Of a stretch of 64,000 bases of DNA, positions 43,856 to 53,505 are shown one piece after another (positions within the stretch are counted from its first letter, which is position 1; each line of letters starts with the position of its first letter). Made by a program: the position numbers and the translations under genes. The DNA comes from Johnsonella ignava ATCC 51276 (lineage in GTDB: Bacteria; Bacillota; Clostridia; Lachnospirales; Lachnospiraceae): contig NZ_JH378830.1 of assembly GCF_000235445.1 (NCBI RefSeq), positions 376,933-440,932 on the forward strand. The letters run 5' to 3'. The notes beneath the pieces were generated by a model. That model saw only the letters and a program-made list of their open reading frames with translations, was not told the DNA's origin and did no database searches.

Positions 43856-45058
43856 TTATACAGCCGCTTTATAAATATTATACATATCATCATATGATAA
43901 TACCATAAATGCACCTATTGTCCTCTTTTTTCCAAAAGAACAGTTTTCACTAAGTGCTGTAAGCTCCTCATCTGAAGGAGTTCTCCCCATAAGCTCGGTA
44001 AGACTTATAGGCATGCCTATGCTTTTAAAAAACTCCTCACTTTTTTTAATTGCAATTTCACATGCTTTTTCATCAGAAGCTTCCTCAATTCCATATACAT
44101 TGCGTGCAAGCTGTGCAAATCTGCCTAAATTTTTTTTGCATACATACCTTGCCCAGCTTCCCCATATTGCAGTAAGAGTTGCACCATGTGTATAATCATA
44201 GATAGCTGAAAGTGCCATCCCTATCTGATGACATGCCCAGTCTCCATCCTTAGGCAAATCACCACGGCTGCCAAGCCCCGTTATACCTATATGTGAGAGA
44301 CTTCCTGACCACATTATCTCACTCATCGCCTCATAATCGGAAGGATTGTCTACTCCTATTCTGCCATATTTTATTATATTCCTTAAAAGACCTTCAGCTA
44401 TCTCGTCAGTCATATGATTTCCGAGTATTGCAGCAAAATATCTTTCAGAAGTATGCATAAATATATCAGCAACACCTGCACTTATTTGATACTTTGGCAA
44501 TGTATATGTAAGTTCCGGGTTCATTACTGCAAATCTGCATCTGTTAAAATCTCCATTTATCCCTCTTTTACTGTATGGCTTTGTCTCATCATTTGTTATA
44601 ACTGCCGAATCACTTGTTTCAGAGCCTGCCGCACTTATTGTAATAACCCCGGCATGAGGAAGTGATTTTACAGGTTTTTTAATACCTGCAAAATAATCCC
44701 ATATATCAGTTTCAGGATTGTAAAGCCCTAATGCGACAGCCTTGGCAGTATCAAGCACACTTCCACCGCCTACTCCAAGTACAAAATCACATTTGAATTC
44801 AAGTCCTTCCTTTATTATTTGTCTTGTACGTGAAAGCACCGGATTCGGAACCACACCTCCCATAGATATATATTCTATTCCTTCAGCCTTAACCTCATCT
44901 TCAATTCTTTTTAAAAGCCCTGACTCAACTGCACTCTTACCCCCATATACTATCAGAAGCCTTGTTCCGCCATACATTTTAATGAGTCTTCCTGTTTCTT
45001 TTTCGCTGTCTTTTCCAAAAACAATCCTTGTAGGCGTATAATACTCAAATTTTTTCAT
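43856..45058 (-). CDS. iron-containing alcohol dehydrogenase
   Basis: A 400-residue group III, NAD(P)-linked metal alcohol dehydrogenase of the butanol dehydrogenase (BdhA/YugJ) type. Motifs: NPVLSRTRQI, VLGVGGGSVLDTAKAVA (nucleotide loop), ITISAAGSETSDSAVI, and metal ligands Asp/His in GVADIFMHTSERYF, His in HQIGMALSAIYDYTHGATL. Probably reduces aldehydes at the end of fermentation. AAGGAGG precedes the ATG. It is a single-gene unit. Confidence 0.95.
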   Translation of the reverse strand: MKKFEYYTPTRIVFGKDSEKETGRLIKMYGGTRLLIVYGGKSAVESGLLKRIEDEVKAEGIEYISMGGVVPNPVLSRTRQIIKEGLEFKCDFVLGVGGGSVLDTAKAVALGLYNPETDIWDYFAGIKKPVKSLPHAGVITISAAGSETSDSAVITNDETKPYSKRGINGDFNRCRFAVMNPELTYTLPKYQISAGVADIFMHTSERYFAAILGNHMTDEIAEGLLRNIIKYGRIGVDNPSDYEAMSEIMWSGSLSHIGITGLGSRGDLPKDGDWACHQIGMALSAIYDYTHGATLTAIWGSWARYVCKKNLGRFAQLARNVYGIEEASDEKACEIAIKKSEEFFKSIGMPISLTELMGRTPSDEELTALSENCSFGKKRTIGAFMVLSYDDMYNIYKAAV

Positions 45059-45368
45059 ATAAAAACCTCCTTAAACTATAATTGTATACCGGATTTATAC
45101 TGCATATAAGCCGATCCGTCTGATAAATTAATGAACTATAAAATCTTTGTATGTATAATTATAGCATATTTTATATTTATATTACAGTAAAAAGACCTGT
45201 ATAGCATAACTCTATGTTAATTTATATAATCATTAAAGTAAATAATTAAAATACTCATTTCTATAAAACAGGGATTTTGAATATTTTTAATATCCAAAAT
45301 CCCTGTCTGTTTAGATAACAACTTAAATTCAAATTATACTTTACTGCAGGCTTGTTATCAAACTATAT
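45059..45368 (-). other. intergenic region between the pip and alcohol dehydrogenase genes
   Basis: About 310 bp without a gene. It holds the ribosome site of the dehydrogenase, a GCTATAATTAT -10-like element (minus strand, near 45160) without a clear -35, and the terminator of the peptidase pair. I see nothing else. Confidence 0.6.
45260..45305 (-). terminator. terminator of the peptidase pair
   Basis: CAGGGATTTTG (45269-45279) pairs with CAAAATCCCTG (45295-45305), extended by ATATT/AATAT after one mismatch; on the minus strand TTTTATAGA follows. Stable and well placed. Confidence 0.88.
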
Positions 45369-46256
45369 TTAATCATTTTCATTTAACCATTTTATAAGTA
45401 CTTCTACATATCTGTCAGGTTCATCTACAAAACACATATGTCTTGAATAGGCAAAAAGCTCCCATTTGGCATTTGGTATAGCATCATACATAAGCTTTGC
45501 AATGTACGGTGAACACAGATCCTCCTGTCCGTCTATTATAAGGCATGGTTTACTGAAATCCTTAAGTTTGTCCATATAGTTATAATCTTTCAATGAACCT
45601 GTAGGTGTAAACTCATTAGGACCCCATCCGGCAATATAAGCTTCAGTTCCCGCTTTTTTAGGACGTGTAAGACATTCAGGGCTATTTTCATCAAATGGTC
45701 CTGAGCAATAACGCCTCATAAATTCGTCAATTGCCTCCTCATACTCCGCTTTCTGATAATCTCCGGTCCTGTCGGCTTCAGCTATGGCTGCCTGCATATT
45801 TTGCGGCAAAAATGCAATACGCCTTTTTTGCTCACTTTCCCAGATTGCATTGTATGGCAATGTACTTGAAAGCACATAGCTCTTAACCCCTTCCGGTTTG
45901 TAATCACATTCATATATGATGCTAAGCATACCTCCCCATGACTGTCCGAGAAGATGAACCTCATTAAGTGAAAGGTGTTTACGCAATGCATTAAGTTCGT
46001 TTACCCAAGTCTCCTTTGTCCAAAGCTCCGGGCATCCGTCAATAAATGAATTTCCGCAGCCTATCTGATCATACATTATAAGCTGCCTTTTATCCATATC
46101 AGCAACCCTGTCAAGAACTTCAAAATAATTATGTGTTGAACCGGGACCTCCATGAAGAAGTAAAAGAGGTTTTTTACCTTCGCTTCCTTCACCTACTATT
46201 CTGTAATATGTTTTACTGCTTAAATACGGCATATATCCTTCCGTAATCTTTGCCAT
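45369..46256 (-). CDS. pip: proline iminopeptidase (alpha/beta hydrolase, family S33)
   Basis: Releases N-terminal proline from peptides. 295 residues. Hydrolase motifs: oxyanion-hole LLHGGPGSTHNYFEVL, nucleophile Ser in LLGQSWGGMLSIIY, Asp in LIIDGQEDLCSP, His near the end in SRHMCFVDEPDRYVE. The GQSWGG elbow is typical of proline iminopeptidases. It lies 21 bp after the Xaa-Pro peptidase gene, so both act on proline-containing peptides in one operon. GGAGGTTGGAGC precedes the ATG. Confidence 0.93.
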   Translation of the reverse strand: MAKITEGYMPYLSSKTYYRIVGEGSEGKKPLLLLHGGPGSTHNYFEVLDRVADMDKRQLIMYDQIGCGNSFIDGCPELWTKETWVNELNALRKHLSLNEVHLLGQSWGGMLSIIYECDYKPEGVKSYVLSSTLPYNAIWESEQKRRIAFLPQNMQAAIAEADRTGDYQKAEYEEAIDEFMRRYCSGPFDENSPECLTRPKKAGTEAYIAGWGPNEFTPTGSLKDYNYMDKLKDFSKPCLIIDGQEDLCSPYIAKLMYDAIPNAKWELFAYSRHMCFVDEPDRYVEVLIKWLNEND

Positions 46257-46277
46257 AGCTCCAACCTCCTATTATGA

Positions 46278-47363
46278 TTAGCTTTCCGGAACTACTATAA
46301 TATCTTTTGTATATTCATTAAGAACCTTACAACCGTCTTCCGTTATAAGTACAAGATCTTCGATCCTTACACCTATACCCTCATCCGGCAGATAAATTCC
46401 TGGTTCAACTGAAAAGCACTGTCCGACTTCAATTATTTCATCATTTACTGAGGAAACATCACCGACTTCGTGGTCTTCAAGCCCTATTGAATGTCCTGTT
46501 CTGTGTGTGAAGTATTTTCCATATCCCTTTTCTTCTATATAATTTCTTGCAGCAAGGTCTACGTCTTTCATTTTATTTCCGGGCTTTGCAGCTGCAATAC
46601 CTCTTAAATTAGCTTCAAGTACTATATTGTAGATCTCTTTTTGTCTTTCGCTTACTTCACCTATAAATACTGTTCTGGTCATATCTGAGGCATAATTTTT
46701 GTAAAAGCCGCCTATGTCAAGTATTACGCAGTCTCCATGTTTTCCCTTTGTATCATCTGTAACATGATGCGGATCTGCAGCTCCTTTTGCATAAGCTGTA
46801 ATTGGATCGAATGAAACCTCATTTATACCATGTTTTTTATAAATCTCTCTTACCTTTGCATTAAGTTCTTTTTCTGTAAGCCCTTTCACTACCCAAGGTA
46901 TAAGCTCATCCATAACCTGATCATTCAGCTTTGAGGATTCAATCATTAACTCCTGTTCCTTGGCATCCTTTATCTGTCTTATTTTGTCAACTATGACAGA
47001 ACCGTTTACAAACTTGCTCCCTGCTTTAAGCTCCTGGAATCTTAAAAGAAATTTTGCCGGCCATACCTTGTCAATTCCCATAACCTTGTCTTTTTCCACA
47101 AAACGTGAAAGTATCTCCACACCGTCTTCAGTATCGTCATAATAAGTGATCCCAACACCAAGATCAGTTTCCTGCGGAAAAAGCCTGTTGATTATAAAAT
47201 TATGCTTTCCATTTACATTTATATAGAGTGCATGAAGCCTCTCACCCGGATATATCCACTTACCCGTAAGATAAAAAATTGCGGGCGGATCAGTTATGAT
47301 CATCTGCGGAATACCCTTTTCTTCCATTTTTGCAAGAATACGGCCTAACTTATTTGTATCCAT
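46278..47363 (-). CDS. Xaa-Pro aminopeptidase/dipeptidase (family M24)
   Basis: A 361-residue pita-bread metallopeptidase. An N-terminal creatinase-like domain (residues 1-125) precedes the catalytic domain. Metal ligands are seen in order: Asp in VILDIGGFYKNYASDMTRT, the HxxGH-type region YFTHRTGHSIGLEDHEVGD, Glu in FSVEPGIYLPDEGIGVRIED. It cleaves X-Pro bonds; whether it acts as aminopeptidase or prolidase is not decidable. ACGGAGGTATAAAGAA precedes the ATG; first gene of the pair with pip. Confidence 0.94.
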   Translation of the reverse strand: MDTNKLGRILAKMEEKGIPQMIITDPPAIFYLTGKWIYPGERLHALYINVNGKHNFIINRLFPQETDLGVGITYYDDTEDGVEILSRFVEKDKVMGIDKVWPAKFLLRFQELKAGSKFVNGSVIVDKIRQIKDAKEQELMIESSKLNDQVMDELIPWVVKGLTEKELNAKVREIYKKHGINEVSFDPITAYAKGAADPHHVTDDTKGKHGDCVILDIGGFYKNYASDMTRTVFIGEVSERQKEIYNIVLEANLRGIAAAKPGNKMKDVDLAARNYIEEKGYGKYFTHRTGHSIGLEDHEVGDVSSVNDEIIEVGQCFSVEPGIYLPDEGIGVRIEDLVLITEDGCKVLNEYTKDIIVVPES

Positions 47364-47428
47364 TTCTTTATACCTCCGTTAAATATATTTTAATAATTTG
47401 CTCAAAGAAATTACCTTAGGTCAAGGCT

Positions 47429-47457
47429 ATTTTAACATGGACAACACTATAATTCAA
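47429..47457 (-). promoter_or_regulatory. promoter of the peptidase pair
   Basis: Minus strand TTGAAT (47452-47457), 17-bp spacer, TAAAAT (47429-47434), about 65 bp ahead of the M24 peptidase start. Confidence 0.6.
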
Positions 47458-47505
47458 ATACTTTTTAATCAAAAACCCCAAACAGTATATATAATTATTA
47501 TAATA

Positions 47506-48246
47506 CTATAGAAGTTTTTTATATGAATTGTCGGAAAGAGCATCATTATATTCCTGAGGTGTTCCATAAGAAATATGTAAATCAGTTTCAAATCTTCTTA
47601 TTTTCATATTATGTTCAAGCATTATATTATATACTCCGCTTACATAATATTCTGAATATGCGCATTTATCAAGATATTCATCTACTGCCTTTTTAAATAT
47701 GTCCTTATTTTTAAAATAATAGGCACCGCATATTGCATCATTACTTATAACCTTTTTTTCAGCCGATTCTTTCACATATCCGTATTGATCAGTTCTTACA
47801 AAGCTAAAACGAGGGTCTGATGAATTAAATGTAAGAAGTCCTCCATCTATATCGTATACATCTTTACTGTTGCAAAAATCATAAAATTTCCTACATATAA
47901 AAAGATGATCGCAATCATTAAACATGACCGCTTCATCATCACCTATATTTTCTATACCGTTCATACAGGTAAGTACCGCTCCGTCGAGAACTTCAGGAAT
48001 TACGGCAATTTTAGCCATAGGATAGATTTTTTTTATTTCATTATCAATTTTATATTTTTCAATATGTTCCCTTAATACTACAAAAGTCAGGCTCTGTATT
48101 TCAAGAAATTTTACAATTGACTGTACCGCCCAATAAAAAAACGGTTTTCCGTATATATTTATTAAAGGTTTGGGCAGGTTTAATCCCATACTTTCAAAGC
48201 GTGAACCTCTGCCTCCCATAGGCATTATAAGATTTAATTTTGACAT
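47506..48246 (-). CDS. sugar or alcohol phosphate nucleotidyltransferase
   Basis: A 246-residue NTP-transferase-fold protein that would activate a phosphorylated small molecule with an NTP. The nucleotide loop is LIMPMGGRGSRFESMG, followed by PKPLINIYGKPFFYWAVQS; the metal Asp is in MFNDCDHLF; DAICGAYYFKNKDIF and YVSGVYNIMLEHN close the fold. The length and the MxGxGxRF form fit the group of capsule-locus nucleotidyltransferases that also includes LicC-like and Cj1416-like enzymes. The actual substrate is not readable. Last gene of the glycan island in transcription order. Confidence 0.85.
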   Translation of the reverse strand: MSKLNLIMPMGGRGSRFESMGLNLPKPLINIYGKPFFYWAVQSIVKFLEIQSLTFVVLREHIEKYKIDNEIKKIYPMAKIAVIPEVLDGAVLTCMNGIENIGDDEAVMFNDCDHLFICRKFYDFCNSKDVYDIDGGLLTFNSSDPRFSFVRTDQYGYVKESAEKKVISNDAICGAYYFKNKDIFKKAVDEYLDKCAYSEYYVSGVYNIMLEHNMKIRRFETDLHISYGTPQEYNDALSDNSYKKLL

Positions 48247-48274
48247 ATTTTATTCCTTTTAATATTTATTATTT

Positions 48275-49069
48275 TTAATTTTTATATATTTCAATATATC
48301 CGTAATTCTCATACTTAGTTTCTCTTGCATCTTCATATAAAAATTTTTCTCTGCCAAAGGCAAAACCTGCAAGCATTTTAAGCGTCTGAAATGCCTGTTT
48401 TGTAATTTTTACATTTGATATCTGATCATCTTCACGCCATGTTATAGGATAAAATATAAACTTCTGTTTTAACGCAGCGGCTGCAAACAGCATATAGCAG
48501 TTAAATGTCAGATTATCCGGAAACTTCATATAATAGCCGTCCTTAAGCATATCCGTTGAATACATATTAAGTCCTGCACCGAGATCAAATATTTTCTTTT
48601 TTAATACAATTGAAAATTTCATATTAAATACTATATTTCCAAATATCCTGAATTTTGAATAACCTGGTAGCTTTGAACCGTTCATAAACCTTGCGCCAAG
48701 ACAACAGTCATATTTTCTGTATGCCCTTTTCCTAAGCAGCGGCAGGAAATCCGCTATACTTCCCTGATCATCTCCATGAAGAACTATAATATAATCAAAA
48801 CCGTTATCAACAGCATATTTAAAAGCCACCTTATGTGAACCGCCCAGCCCGTAATTGTCATTGTTCCTAAAAAGTCTTATTGTAAGATCTGTTGATATAG
48901 TTTTTAATTTTTCAATTACCGCATTTTCACCATTATCAGTACTTCTGTTGTTTATTATTATTGCTTCACTTATATAAGGTCTTATACTTCCATTAAGCTG
49001 GTCAATAACCCTTACTATCTGTTTTTCACAATTATACATCGGTATAAATACTAAAATTTTGTCTTTCAT
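48275..49069 (-). CDS. GT2 family glycosyltransferase
   Basis: A 264-residue GT-A-fold enzyme. It starts KILVFIPMYNCEKQIVRVIDQL and shows IIINNRSTDNGENAVIEKL (nucleotide site), DYIIVLHGDDQGSIADF (DxD-type metal motif replaced by HGDDQG), then YRKYDCCLGARFMNGSKLPGYSKFRIFGNIVFN, the dolichol-phosphate-mannose-synthase-like acceptor region. No membrane spans. AAGGAGGTAATTAT precedes the ATG. It is 24 bp from the HAD gene, so they are co-translated. Confidence 0.9.
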   Translation of the reverse strand: MKDKILVFIPMYNCEKQIVRVIDQLNGSIRPYISEAIIINNRSTDNGENAVIEKLKTISTDLTIRLFRNNDNYGLGGSHKVAFKYAVDNGFDYIIVLHGDDQGSIADFLPLLRKRAYRKYDCCLGARFMNGSKLPGYSKFRIFGNIVFNMKFSIVLKKKIFDLGAGLNMYSTDMLKDGYYMKFPDNLTFNCYMLFAAAALKQKFIFYPITWREDDQISNVKITKQAFQTLKMLAGFAFGREKFLYEDARETKYENYGYIEIYKN

Positions 49070-49093
49070 ATAATTACCTCCTTATTTTAAACT

Positions 49094-49663
49094 TTATGAA
49101 TATCCTATTACTGTAAATACTGATGCCTTGCTTTTAATTGCCGCCTCTATACCTGTCGGAGAATCTTCAAATATAATTGCATCCTGCGGATCTATTTTAA
49201 AATAATCCATACATTTTATATATCCTTCAGGATCAGGTTTTTTATTTTTTGTGTCATCACCCGATATAATTAGATCAAATAATTCAGTATGTCCGAAATA
49301 TTTTAAAATATCCTCACAGTTTTTTCTTGATGCTGTAGTTACTACTGCGGTGTAATATTGCTCCTTAAGCTTTTTAATAATTGTAAATAAAGGCAGGTTT
49401 ACCAATGCATCGGAAAGATACTTCGGATAAAGTTCTTTCTTTATACGATTAACCTCGTCAATATCCTTACTATCTCCCATTATTACCGGAAGAAATACTT
49501 TATAGTGCCTGCCATTACATTTTTTATAAAAAAAATCCATATCAAGACTGAATCCGAAACCTTTCAGTGCAGCCTGGTATGCCATAAAATTTACTTTTCT
49601 GGTATCATATAATGTACCGTCAAGATCAAACATGGCAAGTTTATCTTTTACATGTTCATACAT
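49094..49663 (-). CDS. HAD-superfamily phosphatase
   Basis: A 189-residue phosphoglycolate-phosphatase-type HAD protein. Motif I AMFDLDGTLYDTRK (nucleophile Asp), motif II VVTTASRKN, motif III Lys/Pro region TKNKKPDPEGY, motif IV IFEDSPTGIEAA. The cap domain is the small helical type. Start at 49663 is chosen because AAGGAG stands ten bases upstream; in-frame codons further back contain that site. In this island it would remove a phosphate from the activated or transferred intermediate. Confidence 0.9.
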   Translation of the reverse strand: MYEHVKDKLAMFDLDGTLYDTRKVNFMAYQAALKGFGFSLDMDFFYKKCNGRHYKVFLPVIMGDSKDIDEVNRIKKELYPKYLSDALVNLPLFTIIKKLKEQYYTAVVTTASRKNCEDILKYFGHTELFDLIISGDDTKNKKPDPEGYIKCMDYFKIDPQDAIIFEDSPTGIEAAIKSKASVFTVIGYS

Positions 49664-49710
49664 GGTATTGCAGCTCCTTTTAATGTCATTATAATATTCC
49701 ATAACTTCAT

Positions 49711-51642
49711 CTAAACAACGGCATCATCATAAAACTCATTTTGATTTTCAAATAAACCTATCACGTCATTAAGCACTATAAGCATACCGCAATAAAATAA
49801 AAGTGCTCTTTTACCTATCTTTTCAATCTTATAAGGCATAAGTCTGAGCCAATGTATTATCTCGTGGTAATAAATACTTTTTACTTTTTTTTCACTGAAA
49901 TTATTCCTCAAATAGGAATCCAGTTTTTTCCATAGGTACATGTATGCATCAGATTTAATAAATGTAAAATCTACCCTGTTGTCATTTACTTCGACGGATG
50001 ATGATGCCATTAAAAATTCATAATTTCCATGAACTGACTGCAACAGCTTGGCATAGTCAAGGTTCGGGCAGTCATGGACATTTCCTGTATTTGGATCGAT
50101 TATATAAAAATCGTCATCACTGTCATGGCTGTTTATACATATAATATTTTCTATCGTCAAATCTCCATGTATATCGGAGTAAATATCTTCATCAAATATT
50201 TCCTTAAGGTGCGATATATTCAGATATTTCATATAATAAGAGAAATTTTTATAGCTTATACCGTTTATAATTATATCATCATATTTCATAAGCGGCTTAA
50301 GTCTTTTTCCTTTTTCTATTTTCTGTATATTTTTTATCACCTTATCATTAATATATTTTTCTATTGTCTGTTCATCCGCCTTCCTGACATTTGCAGTATA
50401 AAGCTTTCTCTCAAGACAGCCAAGTGCCTTTGATATCAAATTCCATGTTGACTCATAAGGATGTGAATGCAGGTAAACGAACATACCTGAGGCTTCACTG
50501 TTATAAGGCATATCATAATAACATATACCGTCCTCCTTGGATTTTTTTATAATATCAGGCAGCGGAATGCTGGCTTTATGTTCTTCTATCCATTTGATCT
50601 GATCATAAAGTTTGTCGGCATCTGCATTAAATGCATACTTTCTAAAAAAGTTTTTTTCACCGTTAGTACATAATATAGTTGTAGCATTGGAGCCTGCTGA
50701 ATAATCTCTTAAAATCAGTATATTCCTGTTGATTTTAAGATAGCTTTTTATATAGTCTTCTTTTTTGCCCGAAAAATACAGTTCAAGGAAATTACGTCTT
50801 TCTTCCTCGTTTATATGAGGCAGTAAGTTTAAGTATTCTTTTTTATCACCGCTATTTTCTTTTTTTGATATAGCCGAAGCTATAAATGACATTGATATCA
50901 AAAGCACAGGAGGTACAATGTAATAAATTCCATACCATACAACATTTTTACCGATTAAAAATCCGCTGTTTGTAACTGAATTTTTTTCAAATAAAGTTAT
51001 AAATACATCACTCCACTGACTGCCACTTCCCTGCTCACTTAAAAATGCTCCGAAACAACTGTATGAAAGTAAATACAGGCACCACATAGTCATATTTATA
51101 GTTAAAAGTTTTGTTTTGGATATTTTTACAACTATATCCTTAAAACTCCATATAAGTGCCCATGAAAAGCTTAATATTTTTTCTTCAATAGCAGGATTGA
51201 ATATCTTTGCCACAAGCCTTATAATTTTCTTTACACTGTTTTTAAATATATATGACAAAATCAGTATGAGCAAAAGGCATACGGCAAGTATTACATAATA
51301 TCTGAAAGTATTTAATATACCAAGTGCTCTTGGTGTTTTTCCTGCTCCCGATATTAAAAAAAAGCCAAATATTACCCCGACTACCAATATATCAAGATAC
51401 CTGTCCATTACCACGGTAGCAAGAGCAAAACCCTTTCCGTTTTTAATCTTTTTTCCGGCAGTATAGGCTCTTATAATATCACCCACCTTAAACGGCAGAA
51501 GATAATTAACTACATATCCCAGTGATAAAGCTCTTATAAGATTTTTTCTGTCAGGTTTTTCATAAGTTTCAATAAAAAGTTCCCATTGCAATGTTCTGAA
51601 ATAATGTGCGGCACATATTATAAGTATTGACAGTACTAACAC
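49711..51642 (-). CDS. fusion of flippase-like membrane domain (LPG synthase TM/UPF0104) and APH/choline-kinase-like domain
   Basis: 643 residues in two parts. Residues 1-260 form a seven- to eight-span UPF0104/LPG-synthase-type membrane domain (RTLQWELFIETYEKP, LSLGYVVNYLLPFKVGDIIRAY, ALATVVMDRYLDILVV), the kind seen in putative lipid or glycan flippases. Residues 300-640 form a protein-kinase-like fold as in aminoglycoside and choline kinases: a nucleotide Lys in KNFFRKYAF, the catalytic loop IHGDLTIENI (His492-Asp494), and a metal Asp516 in IIDPNTGN, then HDCPNLDYAKLLQSVHGNYEF. All key catalytic residues seem present. Start GTG after TAGGAGG. It likely phosphorylates a small molecule at the membrane. 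Confidence 0.85.
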   Translation of the reverse strand: MLVLSILIICAAHYFRTLQWELFIETYEKPDRKNLIRALSLGYVVNYLLPFKVGDIIRAYTAGKKIKNGKGFALATVVMDRYLDILVVGVIFGFFLISGAGKTPRALGILNTFRYYVILAVCLLLILILSYIFKNSVKKIIRLVAKIFNPAIEEKILSFSWALIWSFKDIVVKISKTKLLTINMTMWCLYLLSYSCFGAFLSEQGSGSQWSDVFITLFEKNSVTNSGFLIGKNVVWYGIYYIVPPVLLISMSFIASAISKKENSGDKKEYLNLLPHINEEERRNFLELYFSGKKEDYIKSYLKINRNILILRDYSAGSNATTILCTNGEKNFFRKYAFNADADKLYDQIKWIEEHKASIPLPDIIKKSKEDGICYYDMPYNSEASGMFVYLHSHPYESTWNLISKALGCLERKLYTANVRKADEQTIEKYINDKVIKNIQKIEKGKRLKPLMKYDDIIINGISYKNFSYYMKYLNISHLKEIFDEDIYSDIHGDLTIENIICINSHDSDDDFYIIDPNTGNVHDCPNLDYAKLLQSVHGNYEFLMASSSVEVNDNRVDFTFIKSDAYMYLWKKLDSYLRNNFSEKKVKSIYYHEIIHWLRLMPYKIEKIGKRALLFYCGMLIVLNDVIGLFENQNEFYDDAVV

Positions 51643-51676
51643 AATAACCTCCTATAATCTTTTCTTGATTTTTTGT

Positions 51677-53407
51677 TTATTTCTGATATTTTTTAAAAAT
51701 ACAACTTAAAATAATAAAAAATGAAACTATATATGACATCAAATATGCCGGCAGATAATACATAAGATACGGGGCACTTGATGTTACAAAAATCAGCGGT
51801 ATCCTTCCTACTACTCCTAAAATTATAAATACCGTAAACCAATCTTTTTTATATAATTTATATAGAAGGCAAAATGCTATCAAAATAAACGGAATAAACA
51901 AATTCCAGAAAATTCTGTATAAAAATGTAACTCTTCCGCCATTATCAATACCCGCTATTATTCTCAGCATATTTTTTCGCAGGTTTCTGTTAATCGGCTC
52001 ATTAAGCTTTGAGTCAACTTGTTTATACCAAATTTCCTTTGTTACCTTTTCTTCTTCCCAATCCACCATCGCTTGCCGAGGAATAATATTTTCTTTAAGC
52101 AATCTGTCCATTTCATTTTCATCCTCAAATATATCATCATATACATGTATACCCGAACGTATCAAAGGATAGTCGTCTTCGATTGTAGTAATACCGGCTG
52201 AAGCCAAAAAATTATTCCACATTGCCATAAATGTTATTTTAGGATGTTTTATAACAAGCTTAATATAGGCTTTAATGTATTTATTATAATATTTATCATA
52301 ATATTCTTTATTTTTATCATTTTTATATGGCAGCCTAATCAGATCTTTTCTCCAAAAAAGTGTTTCAGCCGTTTCATCAGGATTTTGAAATATCTTATCT
52401 GTATCTACCATTAAATCAATATCAGATAACAGTTCATCATCTCCTTCTTTTTCAGCAACACGTACAAGATCGGGAAGCGGCATAAATGTTGCAGTTAATG
52501 AATAGCTGGAATTTAGGTTCAGTGTATTGTTGCATTGTCCAAGCATTATAACAGCCGCCACTGCAACAATGCAATATGTATAAATATGAAGCCCTTTGTC
52601 TATATTCTTCTTCATAAAAAACAAAAGAATGGGAAATATTACGACATAATATACGCCCTCCGTCCTCCATGCGGATATAAGGATACATAAAATCATCAAT
52701 TCATTTAACTTAACTTTATCTAAAAGTATATTTTCTTTTTTAGCAGTCATTATCTCTGCTATAAACAAAAATTCAAAAAAACTGCATAGTGTTATCCTGA
52801 ATCCTGAATGAACATACGAAAGGACAGGCAGAAAATTAACGGTCAAAAATAGGATTATAATATAAATTTTCCTTATATTTTTATCAGCCACATATGCAAA
52901 GGTAAGAGATGAAATACTGTATCCGACTATAATTGATATAATATAAATCTGCATTATAATTACACCTGTTGCAAACGGCAGAGTCTGAAGGCATACTGCA
53001 TAATACAGGCTTGTAATAAAATGCTGCCATGCATGTATAAAATATCCCTTCATATAAAATAAGGTTACTAAGTTATCGGTTCTAAACGCTCCCGGCCAGA
53101 TTGTTATGAGAATTATGATATTAAGTATGAAATAGGCTGCAGCTATATGTATAGCGGTCTTATATTTGTCCTGATTTCTTTTTTTTATAAAGACTCTTGT
53201 CAAATATATAATTCCGTATAAAAAGAATAAATGCAAACCTTTATAAAATAAAACATCAATTCTATGTCTGTCTTGAAAATAAAGCCTCTGCCATCCGGAT
53301 ATATTCATAACAATCCATATAATCAGCGCAACTGCAAATGATTTTTTTTTCTCCGAGTCAAATATCTTAATATTCTTCTTTTTAATCATTGCAAATTTCA
53401 ATTCCAT
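51677..53407 (-). CDS. multipass membrane protein of the DUF6020/GT-C glycosyltransferase-like type
   Basis: A 576-residue protein with about ten to twelve spans. After two N-terminal spans comes a long loop with LITIWPGAFRTDNLVTLFYMKGYFIHAWQHFITSLYYAV, where the conserved Asp lies in WPGAFRTDN; similar Asp/His loops occur in GT-C enzymes that use lipid-linked sugars. A hydrophilic extracellular stretch of about 150 residues (LPDLVRVAEKEGDDELL ... EEEKVTKEIWYKQ) precedes two final spans. It is first in the glycan island. AAGAGGG precedes the ATG. Exact transfer reaction unknown. Confidence 0.8.
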   Translation of the reverse strand: MELKFAMIKKKNIKIFDSEKKKSFAVALIIWIVMNISGWQRLYFQDRHRIDVLFYKGLHLFFLYGIIYLTRVFIKKRNQDKYKTAIHIAAAYFILNIIILITIWPGAFRTDNLVTLFYMKGYFIHAWQHFITSLYYAVCLQTLPFATGVIIMQIYIISIIVGYSISSLTFAYVADKNIRKIYIIILFLTVNFLPVLSYVHSGFRITLCSFFEFLFIAEIMTAKKENILLDKVKLNELMILCILISAWRTEGVYYVVIFPILLFFMKKNIDKGLHIYTYCIVAVAAVIMLGQCNNTLNLNSSYSLTATFMPLPDLVRVAEKEGDDELLSDIDLMVDTDKIFQNPDETAETLFWRKDLIRLPYKNDKNKEYYDKYYNKYIKAYIKLVIKHPKITFMAMWNNFLASAGITTIEDDYPLIRSGIHVYDDIFEDENEMDRLLKENIIPRQAMVDWEEEKVTKEIWYKQVDSKLNEPINRNLRKNMLRIIAGIDNGGRVTFLYRIFWNLFIPFILIAFCLLYKLYKKDWFTVFIILGVVGRIPLIFVTSSAPYLMYYLPAYLMSYIVSFFIILSCIFKKYQK

Positions 53408-53505
53408 ACCTTATAAACCCTCTTAAAATCCTCATTAATTTGTATAACACCTATGTACTGTATATTATATACCTGCAATACAAAAAATTCAATATTTTTC
53501 AAAAA

